Of a stretch of DNA of 64,000 nucleotides, positions 24,001 to 36,000 are shown piece by piece. Each line of letters opens with the position of its first letter. Positions within the stretch are counted from its first letter, which is position 1. Origin of the DNA: Cymodocea nodosa (lineage: Eukaryota > Streptophyta > Magnoliopsida > Alismatales > Cymodoceaceae); NCBI GenBank assembly GCA_036874045.1, contig JAZBRI010000011.1, positions 13,162,001-13,226,000 on the forward strand. The letters are read 5' to 3'. The notes under the pieces were generated by a model, which saw only the letters and a list, made by a program, of their open reading frames with translations, did not search any database and was not told the origin of the DNA. The translations under genes and the position numbers were made by a program.

Positions 24001-27000
24001 CTGTATCAACTTAAATTCACTACTACAGATTGAAATTGTCAAAATTTCATCATTTTGGATTGAAATCTCTATCAGAACCCGTTTGATGTTGATAATCTAG
24101 ATTTATTTGATCAGTTTGTTGGGAAACCAATCTGTATCAAGGAAATTTCATTGATACATGATTCCTTGTCCATGAGAATACACGATAACCCTTGCATAAT
24201 GTGTTATGACTGTGGTAGACAATTAAAGCTTGGTTTGATGGTCCTCTTTTTCCAGTGAGGCCTTGATTTTCTCATCTCCCTTGTTCCATTGTGAATGATG
24301 AAGACTCTTCTCTTCCCTTTTATAGCAAAGGCTGGCTCTTCTTCTCCCTCTTCCTGTGACAACAGGCTCTTCTCCTCTTAAGCTTCATCCTGTGTTTTTA
24401 TTGCATGCTCGGTTAATTTCCTGTGTTTTAAGTACAAGTGTAGAAATGCGGTCCATGCCATATCTATTTTGCACATTTTGAAACATTGATTCCTGACTTT
24501 CCGTAAACCAATTTCTTTTACTGTTGGATGGACCTTGCTATGATTAACAAGATTCACCTTTTCCCTATAAAGTGTTTTTTGTTTGAGGGAAAAGGGCTTG
24601 CACTAGCGAGCCCTTCTTACTTTAAGAAAGAAAGACTTTTTCTGTTTTTCTTCAGTGGGTTTGGTTCCATATCTCCTGAACAATTTTGTTACATGTGGCA
24701 CAAGATGATTCCACATATCAGGTTCAGAATGGGATCAGGTGCTTTCATTATCGAGACACAATCATAGATGAAGTGCTTGATTAGTTTACTGTGCTTCATT
24801 TCTGGCATGCTTCTAATCCGAGTAATTGCTATACATAAATCATGAGTCTTGCACACAAAATGTTCTGGGAGAATTGTTCCGAGTTCTGATGGTATGTGGC
24901 ATCTTCTCAATGATGAATGTACAATAGGCCTACATTTGGCATGTAAACTGCACTAGCTTAGAAATGGAGATTGCATGGGATATAATTTTGATGGAATGGA
25001 ATTATGATTTCTGTTTTCAATATTGTTCTTAAATAATGAAATTTTCCTTTAGGAATCCCATTTTCAACATAAATGTAACAACTTTAACACAGTTAATAAT
25101 CCAAAGAAAATAATGTTGCCATTCCATTCCCAATTTTTTCACCATATACTGAACACTGCATAAAGATTTCCTTGGTTAAAAAATGTTGATCCAAGCAAGG
25201 AACACCACAAGTAGGTTGGCACTGATTTCTCCGTGCTAGCAGCAGCACAGGCATTTAAATCTTAAGTGGGAAATTACTTCATCTCAGACGATATGGGCAA
25301 GGTACACAAATTTCTTGAAATTTCAAGGTAAAATGAGTTGAGATGGAATTGGGCCATCATCTAGAAATAGTGCAATCTTAGAAAGAGAAAAACACGTTTA
25401 TTCAAAGGGTCAACATTTTTTTTTAAGAAGGGTCCAATAAATTTTAAGGTCTGACAAACACTACTGTCTTCTGTCGAAGAATGATCATAGAAAAGGTGGC
25501 TCAAAAATAAAGGGGGAGGAGAAAGAAAAACTTGACACCAAAGTGAAACAGAGCAGCAGGGGAGGAGGGGTTAGAGAAGGGGACTTTCGCAGGACACCTT
25601 GACCTGAGTTGCCCTCCAAGGGAGTAGGGACTTCCTTTCTCAACGACAAGGCTGAAAAAAGAATACACTCTATTGTCAATTTTCCTTTATTTTCATTTTC
25701 ACATTAGATATATTATTTCACCTCTTCGGGATGGTTACTCAATGAATTTGAATGTTATTATGATACACAACAGTTTTTGAAAAAGTGATGTGACGATTAT
25801 CATTAAAAATAGTAAGGATTATGAAAAATAGATGGGTCATGGGTGAGTACAATGCATTAATAACCAAACCATAATACACTAATTTGCAAGTTCAAAAAAA
25901 GTGAACACAGTCTAGGGATCAGGAATTGTATCAAACCATACTGAATTCAACATAAAACAATACTGATATAAAATAATTTCTTTTGGGTCCAGATGAAATA
26001 CAAAGGAAAGTCTTACAAATTTTGCTTAGCATGTCTAATTTAGTACTGTTGGCCATAATCTAATTTTAACGAATCAATTTCATGAAACTTCAACTCCTTA
26101 AGTTTGCTATATTCCATTTTGTTTATTGCTAAAATATGGTAGACTGTTATTTTCTGGTCTAGGAATTGGAACAATTTTTCCTAAAAGAAAAACAAGATTC
26201 TGTGAAATAAGTTTTAAGACTTATTTTATGGGGATTTCTGTATCTTCATTTTTTTAATGTTACTTGCAGTTATTTAAAAAGGGGTGTAAATGATTGTGGT
26301 TGGGTCGCAAATGATGTTGAAACCGAACAGATAGTACTTGATGAAGAAGCAGGATCAAGTAAGGGCAGAATGAGTTCTGTCGTGCAGATGCGGGGTTCCA
26401 TCCCCTTATTTTGGTCTCAAGATTCAAGACTTAGTCCTAAACCTGATATCATATGTATGCTTGTCTCTGTTTCATTTTTTGTTTTGTATTTTTCAAGTTC
26501 TCATATAATCATTGTCTCAGTTTATAAATTGTTTATTACTTTCTTTACATCCTAGTACAAAGATACGATCCCACATATGAGGCAACCATGCTACATTTTG
26601 AAGATCTGGTCAAAAGATACAACAACCCAGTAATTGTACTTAATTTAATCAAGGTGAATTTCTGAACTTTTTTTCTTATTCTGTTCTTAACTTTTTCCAG
26701 CCTGCTGTAAATCATTATTCCTTAGTTGCTTTTCAAAAGGTGTTCTTCAGTAATTCTCAAGATGTAGTGAATGCACTTTAATTTCCAAGATGATTAAAGT
26801 ACTTGCCTTGTTTGAAATGAGTTATTGACTTTATGCAGAATTATAAATCAAATGACAAAAGATTCAGATATAATAAAATCATCTTAGTGGTTGTAAGAAT
26901 GATAACTCATAGAAATCATTAGTTAGCATGACACAGATTGGTCCATTTGACCTATACAAAGATGATAATTTTGTTTAAAATTTTAGAACACGACACAGCT

Positions 27001-30000
27001 AGGAAATGTTCAACCAATACCTAGTGCACCAACAACAGCAAGGATATGGTTATGATCCCCTCGAGCACTCCACACAGAATTAAATGATTTTTTGCAAGAT
27101 TAGTACGTTATAATTTATTTTTCTTCATTTATTATTTAGTTTCATGGCTAATTTTATCCATAATAATTAATTGTATGTGAATTTTCATAATATAATTATC
27201 TTGAAATTAAATATAAATGATTTTAAATGTTTATTATTATTTATTTTATCTTATGGACTTCCAAGTTAAAATTCAACATTTTGTGACTTTCTACCATTTC
27301 CACCGATCGATATGTCACCTTGTTTTCGTAGGATTGATTTGAATAACTTGGTCAGAAGATGACCTGGGTAGAAAGCAGCAGGTCTGGATGTTTTCCACAA
27401 TGTGTTGTCTAACACTTCTATAATCTTATTGAGGAATGGAGGATTTGGTAAACTTGATGCAAATTTTCTGGAATTTGGGAAAGGGGTGCAATACGTTCAA
27501 TCACTCATTCATCTTCCTTATTCCTAAGTTTCAGGTTGCAAAGGACGTAGTGGTTCATAGACCAGTCAGCCTGAGGAATAATTGTATGGAAGTGATTACC
27601 AAAGTCCTATCCAACATATTCCATTGCATTCACAAATTCATACACCCAGCTTAGAGAGCTTCATGAAGAACAGAAGCTTGGCATAATATTTCATTACTGC
27701 TCAAGAAATTGTCACAGATTATTGTACAAGGAAAACTCTCTATTCATTGTATGCAAAATAGATTTCCAAAACACTTTTGATAAGGTAGATGGGAACTTCT
27801 TGTTAGGAGTTCCCTGGTACCATCATTTTATGCAAGATAGATTTCCAAAAGACCTTTGATAAGGTCGGCTGGAATTTCTTCTTAGGAGCTTGGTACTACA
27901 ATTTGTCAATTTCCCTCAGAGAGGGCTACAACGGGTTAAGATTATGCTTGCTTCTTTGAAGGCATCAATCCTCCTCAACAGGGGTTGTCCAAAAGATGTT
28001 TTCCATTTGGGAAAGTAGTTCTGCAATGGGATTCTTTGTCTCTGTTGCTATTCAATCTGGGGGTCAATGTTCTCAGCTATACATGTGACATAGGAGTCCA
28101 GGAAGGAGTTGTTAAGCTGATGGGTTGTGGGGGAACAGAGGCTTAAGGTCCTAATTCTCCAACAAAATGATGGCTTGCTAGTTTTCTATGATCCATGTCC
28201 CTTCTATAGTCAGATGGAAATTTCTACTAGGAAGCTTTGAGATGTTGTCAGACCTTAAGATCAACCTCCAAAAAGGCATGGTGCTTAGAGTTTGCATTGA
28301 TTTAATTACTGTATGGGAAAGGGAAGACCTTATGAACTGTCGTGTGGAGAATCTGCTGTTCATCTATCTATGGCTGCCACTCTCCATGAAGAAACCCTGT
28401 ACCATAGATTGGAGAGTCATGATAGACAAAATGGATGTACATCTTAGTGGTTGGTGCTAAAGGTATCTATGTTTGGGAGAGAGGCTAACTTTAGTAGTGT
28501 TCTTGCAGGCATACTGGTATTCTATGTGGCTGTACTCAAACTTTATGTGGAGGTGAATGGTACAATTGAGAAAATCTTTAGGAGATAGCTATGGGAAGGG
28601 GTGTACAAAGGAAGTCGTAAACTGTACCTAATGGCTTGGAAGAAAGTGTGCAACCCTTGAAATGTGGAGGTTTAAGAGTTCAGTTTTTCATGAAATTTAC
28701 AGGGCATTGTTAGGGACATGGTGAAGTGGGGAAGCCAAGAAGGGGTTCTATGGGTGGTCATTTTAATTAGTAAATATTGGTCATCGTAAATTGCAAATAG
28801 CTAAACTATCAACCTCTCATCTTTGGAGAGGAATTCTGTCAATGCAGGAAGTGTTAAATTCTAACATTCATTTCAAGGTCAGGCATAAGAGTAGAGCTCT
28901 GTTCTGGGCAGACAAATGGATAGGGAACAAAGCCTTCGGAAAAGCTTACCTAGCTTCTTTTCTATTTGTAGAGACCTTGGAGTGATGATATCTGAGATAT
29001 ATTGTGTTACCAATGGGGATGGAAGCTCGACAAAACCAATAAGAAGAGAATTTTGATCTCCAGAAGCAATAGGGAGCAGATTAGTAAAGGGAGCAAAATA
29101 GGACTAATCCTCAAAGAATGTGACATTCATGGAAGTATGGTATTTGCGAGTAAAAAGGTGATATACCTGATACCTCTTTTGAAGACGTGAATATCCAACA
29201 AACATGCACTTGATAACTTGAAAGGATAATTTGTCAAGACCAAGAAAAATGCCCTAAACAAAGATGACACATCCAAAAATTTTGAGATGAATAAGAAACA
29301 ATTCCTAATCAAAATAAAAATGATGAAGAGAAATTGTTCCTCCTAGATTAGTGGAAGATATTCTATTAATAAGATGGACAACAATAAGAACAACATTCAA
29401 CCATAGATATTTAGGGACATGAGTTTACATCATGAGGGTACAAGCAACATTAAAGATGTAATGATATTTTCATTCTACAATCCTATTTTGCTAAAAAGTG
29501 TAGGGACAAGTGGTTTGATGCAAAATACCAAAAGAAGAACAAATAGCTTGGAAATCTACTTACACAAACTTAAGAGCATTATCAGTGCGTAAAATTTTAG
29601 GATACAAAAAACTCATTTTAATTTTTGCAAGAAAGGTTTTGAATACATCAATAATATTTTGACGGTCCTTTAACAAATAAACTCAAGAAATTTAAGAATA
29701 AACATTAACAAAGACAATATAATACTTATGACCATGAACAAATGATTTATAGACTAAAAATCCAAATATCACAATGGATCAAATCAAATATATGCATAGA
29801 AGGCATAAAACATGAAAGGATCGAATGACACATTAGAGGGGGGGTGAATAGTGTCCTAATAAAGTTTATTTTGCTTTTAAAAATTCGAAAGCTGTTGACA
29901 CTAATGAACCCTGATTAATTGATTTTAGAATTAAACTAGTAATGCAAAAAGTAAAGAATACAAAAAGATTTATAGTGGTTTCCCAAATTGGGTAGTCCAC

Positions 30001-33000
30001 TTCTCAAGATCACAATCTCGAGAATTTCACTAAGTACTTTTAAGGCTAAGCACAAACCTTATACAAGTTGCTTTTACAGGCTAAGCAACAACCTTACAGA
30101 TGTTTTTTAAAGACTAAACAAAAACTTCATACAAAACACCAATTTTGTGTACTCAATACCTCAATATTGAGCAAGTGAAGTATCACACTTCACTCTCTTT
30201 ACAAAGGCCCCGACCTTGTGAAAGTATACTCACAACACCCTTGTGAGTTAAAGTTTTAACACAAAAGAGACAATAGTTTAAAACTAGGAGTCACAGACTC
30301 AAAATGAAAACGACACACAAGACCAGATCAACTCTAATGAAGAGTTGACACAAAAGCTTTGAGGAGAATTCTTGATTGATTTGCAGCTATTGATCTTCTG
30401 GACTTTGTTGCAGATGAATCTTCAAAGTGTTTGCAGAATTACTGAACAGACAATTTCTTCTTTTGAGTGTTGAAAAATTCTGTGTGCATCTTTTTCAGTT
30501 TTCTGCAAAATCTTTTTTATTTTTCCTTCGAAATTTGCATAAGTGGAAAGAATTCTGAAATAGTCAGATGCCTTATGCAGTAATTCATTTCCGGTAACCT
30601 TCAATCATAATAAAGTTGAAATCTGCAATCAAAAGATATCTTGCCACAAAGATTAGTCAATTAATAATAGTTGTAGTTTCTGTAAAATTAAAATCTTCGG
30701 AGGCTTTTAGAAAATCGAAAACTTAGAAAGATAACCTGTCGAAACTCAAAAACATTTCGGATAGATAGAACTAACATTCCAAAAGACCACTTAAGTTATG
30801 TATTAAAATTGAAACACATGTACTTCTGAAATCGCATTATAAAATATTTAAAAATAAACTGTCCGATAGAGTAAGCATGTTTCAGATACTTATAAAAGAT
30901 AACTCTCCGATCCTTAAGTCATTTCGGATAGTTACACAAGTAACCTTTCGAAAAGTCAATTAAATCAGAAATAATAGAAAACTCAACCATTTAAAGCTTA
31001 AAACTGTTTTCGGATATTTACTAAAGATAACTTTTCGATTCTTAAGAGTTTTCGGATAGTTACATCGTAACCTTCCGAAAAGTCACTTAAGTCAAGCGAT
31101 GAGAGACTAACACGTGTCCTTCAGAAGAAAGTAACCGAAAATATATTAAATCAGAGAAACAGCTAACTCTCCGGAATAAAAACCTTAACTATTCGAAACC
31201 GAAGGGATTTCGGAGACTTACCATAAAAATCATATCCAAACATAAAAAGACTTAGCTCATCGAAGATAAATACTTTTCGGATAGTTACTGATATAACTGT
31301 CCGAAAAGCCAGGAGAGAGAAACTTAACCATCCGATTTGTTCTGTTTTGTTCGGTGACTTATAAAATAACTCTCCGATCAATACACTGTAGACAAAATAA
31401 CCTGCTGAAAACTAATTTAAAAGACTTTGAGTACAAAGCAGTTAGTCAAGATTCATGTGAATAAAAAGACATCTAAAATATGGTAGAAATAATTAAATCA
31501 CACGTTTTTTATCATCAAAATTAACTGATAAATAATTGAACTAACAAAACATAACCGCTTGAAAGGAGCACAAGTGTACTTTTTAAGCTGACAAGACTCA
31601 CAACTGAAAGAAGAAATAGAAACTCAGGGTAAAGCTTGATGAAGTTTCTTATAGGAGGGATGACCCAAATGACAATGCCACAAAATAGAAGAATCTGTAC
31701 TTAGTGCATATGCAATCAAACCATGACGATGATGGTCTATATTTCAAACTAATCCTTTTCCTTGTCAATAGGTCCTAAAAGATATAATGAAAAGGAAAGA
31801 AAGTCACAAAATAAGATAGTTGAATTGTAATAACACTTATAGATAAAATCTTAAAAGAGAAATTAGGTACATAAAGAACTTTGTTCAAACTCATTTGAGA
31901 GGAGATTTGAATCTCTCCTTGACTAGATACAGGACATGAATGACCATCAACAACAATGGCAATGACTTGTTGAGTAAGGAGGACAAATAGTCAAATAAGG
32001 TAGATGTACCTATCATGTGAGAAAAGGTTTCAAAGTCTATGATTTAGGATTCATCCCTAGAAGCAAGTAGGATAGTACCAAGGGTAGTACCTATACTAGA
32101 TAAAGAGATATGAGTGTGCGTTCATAGTAGTAGGATTCTACCCTTGTGACAAAAGAAGATAATTATAATCCACTTGCGAAATGGTAATGATAGGATTAGA
32201 CGAAGGTGTGTCAGCAACACTATTGATCTCGATGTTAACATGAGTTGTTTAAGGTTTCAGATGTGGAAACTCGTCTCAACACTTCTTGGATTTGTACCCC
32301 AACTTGTCACACCACTAACACTTGGGACACTATCGATCTTCACATTCAGTACCTCCTCGATCATGATGATGACTAGTAGAGTTCACTAAGGTTGATTGCT
32401 TGCCACTAGATGAAGTAAAAGTGGAGACATTGTATAGATATATGCATGAGTTTGGCAAAGATCCTGTCAAGGTCAGACATATGATCTACTCCAAGAACCT
32501 GTCCACGAATCTAAGAAGAGATATTTGGATTAATATTGGCAAGGTAAATTGCAATTGCTAGTTCTTTACAATACCGTTGAGAGGTAGCAATGTTTGCACT
32601 GGGAAGTTGATATATATTCAGCTCATCGATTAACTCCCATAAGATGGTGTAATGTTCTTGACAAGTTTTATCTCCCTGCCTAAGTTGAAAAAGTTGCTTA
32701 TACACCTAGAACGTCTTAAAGATATTTTTCTTATAACCATAAATCTGCCTCAAATTATACCTCATCTTCTTAACTAGTTACATTAGTGATACTCCACGGG
32801 CAACTGTAGGCTTCATATTGGCCAACATCTAGCTAATTATGGCGACATCATCAACAAACCAATCCTCATAAATAAAATCATCAACATTTGGTGGAGGTCT
32901 TGTCAAATGATGTAGCTAACGGTGAGTAATAACTATTGCTTCGAAACTTTGAGACTAAAGTGTGTAATTAGGGTCATTGAGTTTTTCTGTGACTCCCGGG

Positions 33001-36000
33001 AAGTTTTAAATGAGAAGATCATGTCAAGGTTAAAAGTAATGTTGCTGGAAATTGTGGAGCTTAAGTTGGAAGTATCCATAGCCAACTAGATAGGATTGTC
33101 CAATAGGACAGTTGAACAACTGAGCAGAGGTTGTTGGACTGCAACAAATGGACCATTGGACAGGACTGTTTAGCTCCTACCCATCAGAAAATAGGATTGC
33201 TAATTGACGATGAAGGAAAGAGAGGGTCAAATAGGACTATCCAACCATTAGAAAGGGGAAGGGAGAGGCTAGAGGATGGCGGCAAAGAAGGTGACATTGA
33301 GACTCCCAAAGAAGAGAGAGGTCTGACATTTGGGGAGAGAAGAAAGATGAGTTGGCGATGACGATCGAAACCCTAGTGTCTAGCAGCAATGTTGGAACCC
33401 TAATGGTTGGCAATGGTGAGGTTGGTAACCTAGCTCTAATACTAGGTTAACTTAGGTGGAAAAAATGCAGTCAACATGTTATATATATCAAACATAACTC
33501 AAGTGGGTATATATATATACCCAGTACAACATAAATGAACATCCACTTAGACACTAAATGGATCCCACAACATAATAACACAATACTAACATCCTTCATA
33601 GCCAGCTTGATTAATCATGGTCCCTGGCAAGAATTGTATGGAGATGCAAATCAACTTCTAATGTCCATGTGGTCTTGTTGTTACTTCTGCATGAAAGACT
33701 TCTCACAAAAACTTACTACAGTAAGTGGGTATTGAATTAAGATAAAACTTGTACCTTGTGTGGCCGTCATGAAGAAGATGTCAATCACCTCTTTTTCTCC
33801 TGTGACTTAGTGCAAAAACTTGGAGGAAAATCATATATTCGGTTGTCTTGGGTGGCTGTGCATCAAGTACATTGACAGTAATGGGAGAAATTCTTAAGCT
33901 TATGATAGGGAAAAGATCTGAGGCCAGGCAGGGACTACTACTGGCTTTATATGCTGGATTCTGGGCCATATGGCTCATGAGGAATGAAGTGTTCTTCCAG
34001 AATTCTAAGTGCCAACAAGAGGATTTGTTTCGTGGGGCACACTGTGTTTCCAATTTTTGGGCCAATGCCTATACTGGCATGCCAATTTTTTTTCTTTTTC
34101 TGTACAATGTCTGGTTGAAACTTAATAATAAGATTTCACCCTTACCCTTTTCAAAAAAAGAATATTTTTTGTTATTGAGTAGAATCATGATTTCTGTTTT
34201 ATTTAAGGTATGTCTATCCGAAGAGTTGATGGATTAAATTGATAAATGAGAAATTTAGAAATAAAGCTAGATTTTTTTTTATTTATAAAATCCACAATCT
34301 ATTAATGGGGTGGGGGCCCAACTTTAAAAACTAGGTTACATTGTATAGGGAAACAAAACATCAAAAATAGTCCCTCCATTAAATTCTAGTGTAGGACCTC
34401 CTAGGCACAAGGCGTTCAAGGCACTCTTGGCCAATGTCTGGGTGCCTTGAGGCCTTGACAAGAATGATATAGATAGAACTTTTTTAAAAAGATATTTTTA
34501 TCTTCTCTTGTTATTGAAAAATAAAAATCTGTTGTATTTATGTGCATACATAGCCTAAAAATTCTATTGGATAAAAGTTTACCGATAGAGCTTGTCTTTT
34601 TTTCTATTTCTGTTTTTGTTTGCAATTGTCTTGTCACACCATCATGCAAGTTAATGTTTTCTAGCATTTCTACCACTGTATTTTAGGGAAACCTCAAGAA
34701 AATGTTACATGGTGCATTAGCTTGGAATCATTTTCAGTAACAAGATCAAACTTTTATTATTTAATCAATATCAACTCAGCAATTTCTCTGAGAATTTTCA
34801 AATGCCTACATGTAGACTGTTGAAAAGAGACCTCGAGAAATGATGCTTAGACGTGAGTTTGCTCATGCTGTTGGATATCTTAATCGGATTCTTCCAAAGG
34901 AAAATCAATTGAAGTTTATCCATTGGGATTTCAATAAATTTGCAAAGAGGTTTGAATCTATTTTAATGTACCATACAAAGGTCAATTTATGTCCTATCAT
35001 TTGCTAACTGCTGATCTACTCTTTGGTTTTTAACAAAAGCAAAGCCAATGTGTTGGCAGTATTAGGTGGTGTGGCAAATGAAGCTCTTGATTTGACTGGC
35101 TTTTACTACAGTGGGAAACCTATGATGAATAAAAGAAGTGGAACAAAATTCAGGCGTACAGCTACAAGGTCATTCCTTCTTATCTCACGAATTTTTCAAC
35201 AACTTGTCTATTTTTTGTATCTAATATACCTCAAGCTTCAAGATTTGAATAGTTTCAGATGTAAAATATTGCCAACAATTGAGAATATTCCCGTGAATCA
35301 CTAATTTGAAATTCTAGATGCTTAAAAAAGGAAAACCCAATATATAAGTTTTCCACCAATATAGGGTTTAAGAAGGATCCAATTTTATGTGATCATGTCT
35401 CCATAAATGGAAAAGTTATTCCTAAAACCATTCCTCAAAGTATGATGCATGAATTGTCATTCATATCCTATCCTAGTTCTTGCAAAAAAATTCAAGATGC
35501 CTAAATTTCAAAAGTAAAATTGATGGTTTGACTCTCCCACTCATTCCTGAAACGAAAATAGTAGGCTCATATGTCGAAGCTCAGGTTGGGATAATAAAAA
35601 AGAGAGTGGAGCAGGGGTGACAGAATGACACTGCGTGCAGGAAACTACATGCCTAGCTCCATGGCATCCAAATTGAAACTTGCCTTTTTTTACCACCACC
35701 TGCACTGCAAAGTAGTAGTAATAACAGAAGCAGCATCTGCAGTTATGACAATGACTAAGGTGGCATTTGGTTGCGCTTCTTTTAAGCCAGCAGTTGAAAA
35801 AGTGATGTTTTGGGAGAAAAGTTCAATCAAACATAAAAGAAAGTGTCTTTCAAAATGCCAGCATTTTTCTTGGCGTTTTCAGAACCAAAAATGAAAATGC
35901 CAAATTTTCTCATTTTGACTTGAGCAAATATTGTAAATAACAATAATACCAATTTTTATTTGCAACTTATGCCATCAATTTGATTGCAATTCCTTTGACA

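Larger units (their letters stand above)
28985..33592 (-). mobile_element. Degenerate Copia retrotransposon inserted in the LINE
   Basis: Minus-strand order from high to low coordinates: a short LTR-like stretch (33450-33592, beginning TGTTAGTATTG), a primer-binding-site-like sequence (33433-33444), and a Copia gag segment ([28 protein letters not shown], 32511-32705). Then come a GAG-pre-integrase block ([23 protein letters not shown], 31640-31710) and [14 protein letters not shown]. The integrase core continues at 29500-29800 with [18 protein letters not shown] and KILRTDNA. The block [27 protein letters not shown]...VTFFED is at 29110-29220. The RT/RNase H half and 3' LTR are missing. The element is broken by stops and by the insertion at 29821-31559. 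Confidence 0.8.

Noticed and set aside
30753..31380. CRISPR-like array
   Set aside because: Units are degenerate, palindromic, unevenly spaced and embedded in a plant transposon insert; no cas genes and a eukaryotic setting.
29821..31559. Solo LTR with 5-bp duplication
   Set aside because: The only exact flanking repeat is 8 bp, and the termini next to it are not TG...CA. LTR origin is kept as an open alternative, not a call.
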